A DNA stretch of 64,000 nucleotides from Amphibalanus amphitrite (Eukaryota; Arthropoda; Thecostraca; Balanomorpha; Balanidae). Positions 46,247 through 54,800 of this stretch are shown piece by piece (position 1 is the first letter of the stretch; each line of letters starts with the position of its first letter). Position numbers and translations under genes: made by a program. The stretch spans positions 567,501 to 631,500 of the forward strand of contig NW_024881568.1 in assembly GCF_019059575.1 (NCBI RefSeq). Reading direction: 5' to 3'. The notes beneath the pieces are model-generated. The model made no database searches and was not told the origin of the DNA. It was given only the letters and a program-made list of their open reading frames with translations.

Positions 46247-46248
46247 TA

Positions 46249-47617
46249 CAGGGTGTCTCAAAAGTTCGTTGACACATTTCCCATGTCAATAAAGCATATA
46301 AGAACCGGCCAAAAATCTAAGGTTTTGGTGTCCGTGTGTACACTAGACAAATATGCATGCTTTGACAACTGATTCGGAAGGTTGGAAACCAAACCCTTTG
46401 CTGTACCTATCTCCAAAAATATTTGCCCATACCGATTTTCTTCGCTCCGTCAGCTGCCGGAGGCTGATAAAAGGTTACCAGCTTTCAAGCTCTTGTAGGG
46501 GAATCCCCTGCAGTTTCTGCGTCGGATTTAGGTTTGACGAGCTCCCCGGCAACATCCGCTTCTCCCTGAAAGCCGACAGCTTGCATCGACACCATCCGTG
46601 AGTATTTTGTAGGTCTTCTCTGGCGCTAACTCCTTCATGAATGACTGGCGCCGACCTCCCAGTCCCAAGCACCATTTTCCTTTTCAAAACAACCTTATTC
46701 CTGAACAAATGGGAAGTGCCAGGGGCAAATTTTTCGCAGCATATCGTAGCAGAATGTGTCGGCCATCTGTTTCTTAGACACATTTTGCAAATTTTGCAAA
46801 TCCCGAACGCTCGTCATTCCCAATGCCAAGACCTTCGCTGGGTTCCGGAGTGTTTTCCTCAGGAGAGGTTCTGCTTTGTAAACGGCCAAAACCTGTCCAT
46901 CGTGCGGTTTTGTCCGGATTTTGTGTGTAAAAGAAAGCTATTTGCTCCAGATCTGCCTCTTGAAACTTCGTTAGATAAAACTTTACATTAATTGACACTC
47001 TTGGAGGGTCACTTGTCCTCGGCATTGACGATTTTCGCATGATTTTCTCTCAAAATTTAGCGTTATAGATATTATAAACAATTTTAAATGATATTTTGTC
47101 TTTATTTTATGATGACCTGCAATTTTTGAAACTGGGTAAACTCTGTCTGTGAGCTTCTAGTCAGTTTTCAATAGTAAGGACTGCATTTCCAGCTGCTTTC
47201 CGGAGCACCAGTCTGCTGCGGTACAAGGGTCGTTCAAAACGCTGTTAGTCTCGCATGGTTTTGTCCTTCAAAAATTTTAGCCACCGTTTTTATTAGATGA
47301 CCATCATGTTGTACTCATCCTCGCCGACACTTTGCCATGTGTCATTTCCGACCTAACCATTCCCATTACTCCTGAAGCAGAGAGTTTCTCAGCCGACCCG
47401 AGTATGCGACCTCCATTTTCATGCCTGATCCATGGTCAGAGGTGAACCCTTTTTGTGAGCTCATGAAGGGTCGAATGCGCTTGAAAACAAGGAAGCTGCT
47501 TGAGGAAGGTTGTTACCAATGCCCATGCAAAATTTCGACTGTTAATTTCTTGTTGATTCAGAATTATTGACAAAAAAGCATGGCCGGTACCTGTAAACGA
47601 ACTTTTGAGACACCCTG
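46249..47617. mobile_element. Mariner-like element, decayed
   Basis: Ends CAGGGTGTCTCAAAAGTTCGT and their reverse complement form inverted repeats, flanked by TA on both sides (46247-46248, 47618-47619). Length, about 1.37 kb, equals a complete mariner. Minus-strand frames between about 46475 and 47040 are broken several times; fragments such as NLNPTQKL faintly recall the SPDLNP region of Tc1/mariner transposases, but I cannot trace a D,D(34)D triad. Treat as an inactive copy. Confidence 0.7.
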
Positions 47618-47635
47618 TAATTTAACCCTCGCATG

Positions 47636-48513
47636 TGTAGGGGGGGGGGGGTCGGATGGACCCCCCCCATGGTTTTTCGCGAATAACTCGCGTAAAAAGC
47701 GGCCGATCGCGACGAAACTTTCAGTACCCTCGCATTGATCAATTTTACACCTACCCTGAAAATTTCATGACCCTGACCCAAATGACCTTTGACCTGTGAC
47801 CTCTTTTCCGAGACCATGTTTGGCCGGAATCGCGATTTAGCGTATGTCGGCTCGCACTAGCCGCGTGTTTGCAAGCTTTTCGTGGTTTCAAACGTTCAAA
47901 CATGTGATTTGATGTTACTCCCGTGTGTGTCAAGGTCACCTGAAGGTCAGGTCAGGTCATTGACCTTTGGTGACCTCGGGTGACCTCGGGTCACTTTTTC
48001 GAGTTTTACATGTTTCTAGGCTAGTTTTTGGAGCTGAATTCGAATTTAGCAACCATTTGAACATTTACGAAGTAGTTATGGTGACTTCGTAACATGTTAC
48101 GAAGCTGTCAGAGGCGGTTGACACGTACTACGAATACCCGTCACGACGCCTACTGGTTGACCTGACCTGACCTGACCCGACCTGGTCTAAATGCTTCAAG
48201 ACATCATCTGTGATCAAAACTAACACGATATTCGTGATCAGCACCCCGAAAAACCCCTTAGCAGCCACACTTTACGACTTTCTAACAGGTCCCGATTTTC
48301 CCGACTTTGGGTCATTGACCTGACCTGGAAGGTCAACCAATGACCTAGGACCTTAAAATTGGGTATCATCGGCTTCCTCTCGTCACGGGCAACACGCTCG
48401 TTTTTTCCGCGAAGCTCTAGCTCAATCAGGGGCCAAACGGCAAGGGGGGGTCCAACCGACCCCCCCCCCCCCCTACACATTAGAAGCTGGAAAACGCCGC
48501 ACACATGCGAGGG
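47636..48513 (-). mobile_element. TTAA element E6, intact
   Basis: TTAA at 47632-47635 and 48514-48517. Left short end: CCCTCGC-ATGTGT-A and a G-run. Right long end (reverse complement): CCCTCGC-ATGTGT, a 20-base spacer containing GTTTTCCAGC, ATGTGT-A and a G-run. G/C-run hairpins follow inside both ends. The 878-bp interior, uninterrupted, is the best reference for E5 and carries clusters of AGGTCA/TGACCT. Non-coding. It lies 13 bp beyond the mariner-like element. Confidence 0.85.
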
Positions 48514-48517
48514 TTAA

Positions 48518-49488
48518 ACCATTTAAATTTTAAATGACAAATTGGCTACATGCGGGGACGTGGGTGTGATACGAATCGACACGAATCTATCCTGCATCTA
48601 ATCCACGGCTGAGCCCTTACTAACACCGAGCAGCTGTCCGGTCGCTGACCAGTGACCGGCCCGCTACCTCTGACGATCGACTCGACTGTGTGGCGGTCAC
48701 CCCCACATAGTGACCTCTGGTGGCAGGGGACAGAAACACAAGTTCCGGCCAGGGTGCAGCAGATGGGCAGAGAGCAGCACCAGCTTTGTCACAGCCAATC
48801 CAGCTCCTGACTGTGGTGACTTTGAGAGATTTGTAGCAAAATGAAGGGCCTGTCACCATTTATTTTCCTTGATATTTTTTAGCATTGCAAAGGAGAGGAC
48901 ACATTTCAAGTGACATCTGCATATGCCCTGACTCCCTGATATCGTACCTCATATGAAGGGACCTTTCCATGTGCTATTTAATGGTCACCACCACGCAGCT
49001 GAACAATCTTGAACCCTATGTCACCTCCTGCCAACCCAATTCCAACCTACCTTTTGATAGGGAAGAAGCATCAGGCAGTGGGATATCTAACATCGAGGGC
49101 AGCCCGACACTACCGCCGTAGCGAGTGTTGCCTGAACTACCGTAGGTGGCGCACCGGTGGCAGTCGGCACACACCACCCGGACCAGTCTCCGGCACTGAG
49201 AGACGTCACTCGGGCTAGCCAAGTCAGCGTACAGGTCTCGCGGGTTTTAGCGACAGGTTTTGCACCTATGAAATTAAGTATTCTTCAGGCTATATCTTGG
49301 TCGACTTAAGCTTTTGAGTGTTGAAGATGCGATCGACTTGTTCGTTCACAAGCCTGCCATGGTCGTAATGGCGTCATCGTAGATCGATTAGTTTCTGAGA
49401 CATAGCCGGAAATGTAAAGGGCAAAACCTACTGCTCAATCTCGCGAGAGCCGTACTAAAGCCCACCGGGGTTAACCATTCGTACCGCT
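48518..49488. other. Unique DNA, nothing recognised
   Basis: No gene or repeat identified. GC-rich at 48600-48800 and 49080-49240 with short frames only. Confidence 0.4.
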
Positions 49489-49700
49489 GTTTCCATCCTC
49501 AAGAAAATCAAATCCTTCCCCACGCCTCAGCCCCCTGTTCCGGGCTGGACGGGCAACTTTATCCCATGCGGGAAGCTCCTTAGGAGCAGGCCCGTAGCAG
49601 CCGGGTGCGGTGTCAGAGGGCTGGGTGGCCAGTCCATTGGATGGGCCACTGGGGTACCAGCCCGGACCAATGGCGCACTTGTTACTCGCAATACGTTTCT
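49489..49700 (+). repeat. Second copy of the 43-kb retro-type repeat
   Basis: TTTCCATCCTC through GGGCTGGACGGGCAACTTTATC and AGCCGGGTGCGGTG match 43258-43470 with substitutions. The hairpin arm and the CTTAAA tail are absent. Confirms that the 43-kb sequence is a dispersed repeat. Confidence 0.6.
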
Positions 49701-50093
49701 GACACTGTGTCTTATTTTACCCATAGGTACCTATTCAATACTGCGAAAACCCTGAAGCACACGAAATGGAATTATTTGAAGTCTTCATTAGGTGCAAACA
49801 TTTTTTGGAGAAGTTTTGTTTTCCCATTGATAGGCTGGACCATGGTAAGAGCTTATAATATGCAGTAAAATTGTTCCATTTAACATGGAATATTACCAAT
49901 GTGTGGTGTTTTGATAAATCCGAAAGACTTCAGAACCAACTCACCAGAACTCTCATTTAAACTGCTCACGAACCAATCTCGCATGGAGCACGTAGCAAAT
50001 CTATCTTCAGCCTCAGTAACTCAAAATGAAACCTAATCGCTTTCCTATGCTAAATCGAGCCGATATAGCTTGCCACTTAAACGGAAACTTCGA

Positions 50094-50165
50094 TTTCTTA
50101 AAACCAACGTTACAGACATTCGCCGCCAGCCGTACATGTATTGTACAAACAAACATAAATGCAAT
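50094..50165 (-). repeat. Split repeat B2
   Basis: 72 bp, identical to B1 at 50343-50414. Forms the 3' end of the element. Confidence 0.9.
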
Positions 50166-50260
50166 CGTCTGCGCCGCAGTGGCACTTGCACGAACCGAGC
50201 TCCTTTCCAGTTACTGGTCTATGGCGAGATCATGTTCCATGCGTCAACTTCCAAATCCAT

Positions 50261-50343
50261 GAGCACCAACGCAGACTGACCCCGCCCGCGACCTCGGTCA
50301 CGGGCCGGGGTCAGCCCCTGGCGGCGAATGTCGTAACTACGGT
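50261..50343 (-). repeat. Split repeat A2
   Basis: 83 bp matching A1 (54268-54329) except for about 21 extra bases in the middle. Starts GAGCACCAACGCAGACTGA and ends CGAATGTCGTAACTACGGT on the plus strand. It abuts B1 directly. Confidence 0.88.
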
Positions 50344-50414
50344 TTCTTAAAACCAACGTTACAGACATTCGCCGCCAGCCGTACATGTATTGTACAAACA
50401 AACATAAATGCAAT
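50343..50414 (-). repeat. Split repeat B1
   Basis: 72 bp, identical to B2. Contains TTACAGACATTCGCCGCCAG, whose core is an inverted version of CTGGCGGCGAATGTCGTAAC in repeat A. Confidence 0.9.
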
Positions 50415-50478
50415 TCCGTGGAGAGAAAAAAATCACAACGTCGCGTCGTAGCACCCATCACACATATGCACCGCCATG

Positions 50479-51645
50479 TCACTCGAACAGACGCTGTGTA
50501 AACGACGGATCTACGCTATTGTGAACATAATGATCCAGGAATACCGACCTGGTCTTCCATCTACCGAGACGCTGCACATCGTCTGCGTCAAACCCGAGCT
50601 GCACCGCACGGGTCGCGCCAGTTGGCCGAAAATCTTTCGGCGTGTGACCTTTGGCGAGACCAAAATCCTCCGCAAAATAAATACCCTGCTGTAAAACGGC
50701 AGCCACCGAGCTTGCAGAAACTGCAGCATATGGGCGAACTAAACTAATGAAAACAGGCTTCGAAACTGGACATCGACACGACTCTGTTCTAGCTAAATAA
50801 ACACGCAGGGCATCGATAGGGTCCGCTGACTTATTGGGGCTAGGCGGGATTGCGACTTGAAACCCCGTGCGCTGAGCGTCGTTCTTTATCCCCAGAAAGG
50901 TAACCTGCAGGGTACCATCTGAACGGAACTGAAGCTGATCAGTGGACAGCACAAACGGCGACGTTACCCCCGAGCCTGCATCGAACCTCATCGACAGGGG
51001 GGGGGGGGGGGCAATATCTGAGGGCCGCAACATCAGCGCGATAGCTAGCAGACATATCGCCTTCAACCGGAGCAACTTCAACGGTAGCGACTCGTTCACA
51101 GCCCACGACTCAAACAGACGAACAAAGGCTGATACATCCATCACGGACGACCGTGTCATGGGTGCCCGTGTGCCGCTTTTCACAATGGCCTGAGACAGAC
51201 GCACGAGAAGGGGATCGTGGAGTGGGTTGGCTACTCCCATCACCTCGTACAGTGCAGCCAAGGCTGCTGACAAGCAGCGTAACGTAGAGTGGGGTCTGTC
51301 AGACACACTGCACTCGCCTACCAGGAAACCAGCCACTACCGCGCCATCTACCGGTGGAAAAATCAATTCACGTATTCTACAAAATTCCTTAAACTTACAG
51401 ATGTACCTGTCATAATTCGCGTGAGTGGAATGAGCCAAACACAGAGGGAACTGCTCACGTGCAGCAGGAGACCAGCCGAGCGCCTCTAACCGGGCTCTCC
51501 AGAGATCCGCCAGGCGAACAGAGTCCACCGTCTGTTGCGGTGCGGCTCTATCTGCTGGTGCGGTAGCAGTGGAATACAGGCCTGCGTCACAGGCGGCAGC
51601 CGCAGCGGCGGGCAGACGCTGAGCCGCCGCAGCCGCTCCATCCAT
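50479..51645 (-). CDS. Tyrosine recombinase of the DIRS-order element
   Basis: 388 residues from the ATG at 51645; it overlaps the polymerase frame by 160 bases in another frame. Residues 1-60 are Ala-rich; 62-160 form an N-terminal DNA-binding (SAM-like) region with NYDRYICKFKEFCR. The catalytic domain has Arg207 (LMLRPSDIA), Lys254 (FLGIKND), Arg340 (KDFRPTGAT), a GRW box (361-363) and the nucleophile Tyr373 (DHYVH). The position three before Arg340, usually His, is Lys337. The enzyme would cut and join DNA through a 3'-phosphotyrosine to insert the circular cDNA. The frame has no stops, so the enzyme may be intact. Confidence 0.87.
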   Translation of the reverse strand: MDGAAAAAQRLPAAAAAACDAGLYSTATAPADRAAPQQTVDSVRLADLWRARLEALGWSPAAREQFPLCLAHSTHANYDRYICKFKEFCRIRELIFPPVDGAVVAGFLVGECSVSDRPHSTLRCLSAALAALYEVMGVANPLHDPLLVRLSQAIVKSGTRAPMTRSSVMDVSAFVRLFESWAVNESLPLKLLRLKAICLLAIALMLRPSDIAPPPPLSMRFDAGSGVTSPFVLSTDQLQFRSDGTLQVTFLGIKNDAQRTGFQVAIPPSPNKSADPIDALRVYLARTESCRCPVSKPVFISLVRPYAAVSASSVAAVLQQGIYFAEDFGLAKGHTPKDFRPTGATRAVQLGFDADDVQRLGRWKTRSVFLDHYVHNSVDPSFTQRLFE

Positions 51646-53357
51646 GGCTGGCCTGGCCACATCGGGGCAATCAGCGTGGCCTCGGCACGCTGCGCCTGCA
51701 CCGCGTCCAGCACACGTGCGACCAGCCGGAAGGGCGGGTTTATGAAGTTGTTGTGCTGTTGCCAATCGTTCTGACCCAGAGCGTCCACACCAGCGGTACC
51801 GGGGTCCCTGAAGCGGCTGTTGTAGACCGGTAGCAACGCCGTAGACAGGGAGGCGAACCGGTCGATCGTGTGCGGGCCGAACATGCGCTCCAACTGCTGG
51901 AACACAGCCGGATGGAGTGTCCACTCGTGACGCAGCGGAATACGTGACAGCTCATCGGGGTCTACATTTAAATATCCTGCAATGTGGTGCGCAACCAGCA
52001 TGACCTGATGCTCAAAAGCAAACTCCCAAATATTCTGAGCGATGGCGTCCAGGCGACGATCAGCTGACCCAAGCTTGTTAATGAGCGCGACTACCGTGAT
52101 ATTATCGGACAATATCTCGACGGTTTTGCCACGAAGCGTAGAACAAAATGACAGTAAGGCAAAATAAACAGCTAGTAACTCGCGAAAATTGGACGTTTCT
52201 GCGCTCACCTCTGGCCGCCAGAAACCCGAGGCGGTTTGAGCGACCGGGGTGGAAAGTGTCGCTCCCCAGCCAGTCTCGGACGCGTCCGTGGAGAGCTGCA
52301 AGTCGCAGCTGGCCGGCGGCACCAGCAGCCGGCCGTTCCACCCGTCCAGCGATGTAAGCCACCACGCCAGATCCTCTCTGGCCTCGGGCGACCACGGCAT
52401 TGCCTCGTCCCAAGACATCCTAGAATTCAACAGACGGTAAATGTTCCGCAACTTCAGCTTGGCCGGGAACACCGCTGCCATCATACTGATACACCTACCC
52501 GCGATGCGAGCCAGCAGACGCGCCGACACAGTGGGCCGCTTTAACATCCTACCTATATCCTGCTTCAGCTTCGACACTTTGCATTTAGGCACAGTAATGA
52601 ACGGCAATTCACCCTCGGACGCACAGTGCACATCGAAACCCAAATAAGACACAACATTTGACGGCTCCAAACACGACTTCTCCCAGTTGACACACAATCC
52701 TAATGAAGCTAAAGTATCTAAAAATATTTTCACGTCACTGGCCATTCTATTCTTCGTTGACGTCAATAAAAAATCATCTACGTAGGCCATGACCGACAGG
52801 CGTTCGGTCCCTCTCATATACTCTATGACCACCCGAATACATTTGTGGAAATAGTACGGGCTAGCCACCAAACCAAATGGTAGAAAACACCACACATACC
52901 AGCATCCACCATACTGGAAACCCAGATACGTTCTGAACTCTTCACGGACAGGGAAATGATAAAATCCGTCCTTTAAATCTACAGTGACCGCCAGCTCACC
53001 ACCTCTCATAACCTCTGGCAGGACAGAAACACCTTCTGACGAAAAATGTGGCACATCACAGTGAGAATTCACATATCTCAAGTCACAAATGAGGCGATAT
53101 TTGGAATTTTTCTTTGGAACAACCTTCAAAGGGGAGACACAATGCGGCACGTCAGCTACTTTTTCTATAACACCTCTCTTTTCTAGCGCCATCAGCTCAG
53201 TTTCCAAAAACTTTTTCTCTGGTTCATTAAAACAGGGATTTTCAAAGACACGGGGCTCTGGAATGTCACGCACAGGCACCGGCACACCATTCATAATCCA
53301 GTCCAGAACTGCATCAGGCGCCCCAATGCGCACCCACTCGTCCTTATGCAGCGGCAT
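51486..53357 (-). CDS. Reverse transcriptase and RNase H of the DIRS-order element
   Basis: 623 residues from the ATG at 53357. Reverse transcriptase spans about 45-250: VPKKNSKYRLICDLRYVN, Asp127 (VTVDLKDGFYH), LPFGLVASPYYF and the catalytic AYVDD (191-195). RNase H spans about 350-472, with Asp358 (STDASETGWG), Glu393 (FRELLAV), Asp418 (LSDN) and a final Asp near 466-468 (NVDPDELSR). The C-terminal part (about 480-600; HTIDRFAS, NPPF, PMWPGQPW) is the 'capsule' typical of DIRS-group polymerases, resembling a degraded methyltransferase-like region. No stop or frameshift. It would copy element RNA into circular DNA. Confidence 0.9.
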   Translation of the reverse strand: MPLHKDEWVRIGAPDAVLDWIMNGVPVPVRDIPEPRVFENPCFNEPEKKFLETELMALEKRGVIEKVADVPHCVSPLKVVPKKNSKYRLICDLRYVNSHCDVPHFSSEGVSVLPEVMRGGELAVTVDLKDGFYHFPVREEFRTYLGFQYGGCWYVWCFLPFGLVASPYYFHKCIRVVIEYMRGTERLSVMAYVDDFLLTSTKNRMASDVKIFLDTLASLGLCVNWEKSCLEPSNVVSYLGFDVHCASEGELPFITVPKCKVSKLKQDIGRMLKRPTVSARLLARIAGRCISMMAAVFPAKLKLRNIYRLLNSRMSWDEAMPWSPEAREDLAWWLTSLDGWNGRLLVPPASCDLQLSTDASETGWGATLSTPVAQTASGFWRPEVSAETSNFRELLAVYFALLSFCSTLRGKTVEILSDNITVVALINKLGSADRRLDAIAQNIWEFAFEHQVMLVAHHIAGYLNVDPDELSRIPLRHEWTLHPAVFQQLERMFGPHTIDRFASLSTALLPVYNSRFRDPGTAGVDALGQNDWQQHNNFINPPFRLVARVLDAVQAQRAEATLIAPMWPGQPWMERLRRLSVCPPLRLPPVTQACIPLLPHQQIEPHRNRRWTLFAWRISGEPG

Positions 53358-53384
53358 AATTCCCCTCACAACTCACGTGATGGT

Positions 53385-54206
53385 TTACTCAGCTGAGAAT
53401 GTCCCTGTGACGTCATCCGGCTGCTGCGCTCGGGCGGCCAGGTCACGAGGCCCGGGTGCGTACCCGAACCGCCCGCGGCGGAACCTCCAGTCAGCTGATC
53501 CGGAGCCCGAGCCCGCCGCGCCGCCGCCGGGTCGCTGACCCGCCGCGTCCAGGCGGTAGCCTCTGCCCGGACCGCCAGAAGCGAACGGGAAGAATGAGCC
53601 CCGCCCGCGGAACCTTCCAGAGCCACTGACCTGCCGGTTGTGTCGCGCTCCGGCGATGGACACGGCTCGCTGCAGATTTTCCAGCGCCCCCGGCGTGAAA
53701 GCTGCCGGGTTCTGCTGCAGCGTCTGGAACAGCCTGGTCGTCCCGTCATCAAACTGGTTCGCCACCAGCAGGTTGGTATACTCTTCTTGCAGGTACCGGA
53801 GTTGTGCGATAGCTATAGTCGATAGTTCAGAGAGGACGGGTTCTCTGCTTGTACACTGAGAGAGCAGTTTCAATACGGTCTCCTGATACCGCGCACACTT
53901 CTGAATGACCTGGAACTTCGGCCAGTCAGCCTTGCTGACGCCTGCTCTTCAATCACCGACCACCAAGTCCGGTGGTAGTCTGACCTTCGCCAGACTTTCG
54001 CGAATGCTCTTAAAGTCTGTCTGCAGATCACTGCTCGCGCCCACTTCAGACTCACCGAGCGGCTGCGGCTGAGTGTCTGCGCATTCTTGAGTGTCGACCA
54101 GCCGACGACCGGCGGTGTCGGTCTTCAAATGCTCACTGATTGCACTCCACTGAGCTTTCCAACTTGTCAAACCTCTCAAGAAGGTTGTTGAACCGTTCCT
54201 CCATGA
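53385..54206 (-). pseudogene. Gag-like ORF of the DIRS-order element, broken
   Basis: Three pieces in different frames read as one protein: MEERFNNLLERFDKLESS (coiled-coil start, ATG at about 54206), ISEHLKTDTAGRR...LPPDLVVGD (to 53949), and SKADWPKFQVIQKCARYQETVLKLLSQC...FSAE (to 53385). At least one frameshift and one stop or shift separate them. The C-terminus is rich in Gly and Arg (GSGRFRGRGSFF, RFRRGRFG), as expected for an RNA-binding nucleocapsid region without a zinc knuckle. It lies just upstream of the polymerase. The copy is therefore not autonomous unless gag is supplied elsewhere. Confidence 0.7.
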
Positions 54207-54267
54207 GGAAACAAGCCGCCTCGAAATACCGGCGGCTCGCGCAACACGGAGCGTCGCGGCTCGTGCG

Positions 54268-54329
54268 GAGCACCAACGCAGACTGAGCCCCCGGGGTCAG
54301 CCCCTGGCGGCGAATGTCGTAACTACGGT
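54268..54329 (-). repeat. Split repeat A1
   Basis: 62 bp at the 5' end of the element on the minus strand, matching A2. Its far edge (ACTACGGT) marks the element boundary. Confidence 0.85.
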
Positions 54330-54489
54330 CAACTATTTTAATTCGGGCGACGGCCGGAAGCTATCGCCAAAGCGGTCCTCCGTCTCACTGGGGGCCACTA
54401 AAAACTCTCAACTGTCCGCCGTAGCGGGGTCGACCATTAGCCGGCGGGATCCGAGGGGGGCTCGGTGGTAGCGGCGCCGGAAGTTTTCA

Positions 54490-54800
54490 GCCGGGGAGCA
54501 GACGGGCAGGCGACGCTCCTCAGACGAGGAGCGTCTGTCTGCTGAGGGCCAAACGGAGCAGACAGCCAGGCGACGCGCGTCGACGACGAGCTTCTGTCTG
54601 CTGGGGGCCAGACGGAGCAGACAAGCAGGCGACGCTCCTCAGACTCAGGAGCGTCTGTCTGCTGAGGGCCAGACGGACCAGACGGCCAGGCGACGCTCCT
54701 CAGGCTCAGGAGCGTCTGTCTGTGGGAGGGCCAGACGGAGTAGACGGAGCAGACGGCCAGGCGACACTTCTCAGACGGCGAGCGTCTGTACGCTGAGGGC
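54490..54800. repeat. 60-bp hairpin minisatellite, about five units
   Basis: CAGGCGACGCTCCTCAG-type starts recur at 54511, 54571, 54630, 54691 and 54762 (spacing 60, 59, 61, 71). Each unit holds GACGCTCCT...AGGAGCGTC, a self-complementary pair, so every unit can form a hairpin. Lies about 160 bp outside the DIRS-order element. The open frame across it is repeat-driven. Confidence 0.85.

Larger units (their letters stand above)
50094..54329 (-). mobile_element. DIRS-order (PAT/Ngaro-like) retrotransposon with split direct repeats
   Basis: A minus-strand element of about 4.2 kb with, in order, repeat A1, a gag-like frame, reverse transcriptase/RNase H, tyrosine recombinase, then B1, A2 and B2. 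The A1-B1-A2-B2 arrangement is the split-direct-repeat plan of PAT and Ngaro elements. No integrase or protease is present; the recombinase would join a circular DNA intermediate to the genome without target duplication. The polymerase and recombinase frames are open, the gag frame is broken. Confidence 0.88.

Noticed and set aside
46249..47617. Calling a functional mariner transposase
   Set aside because: Frames are broken and the catalytic triad cannot be traced; only the ends and length support mariner.
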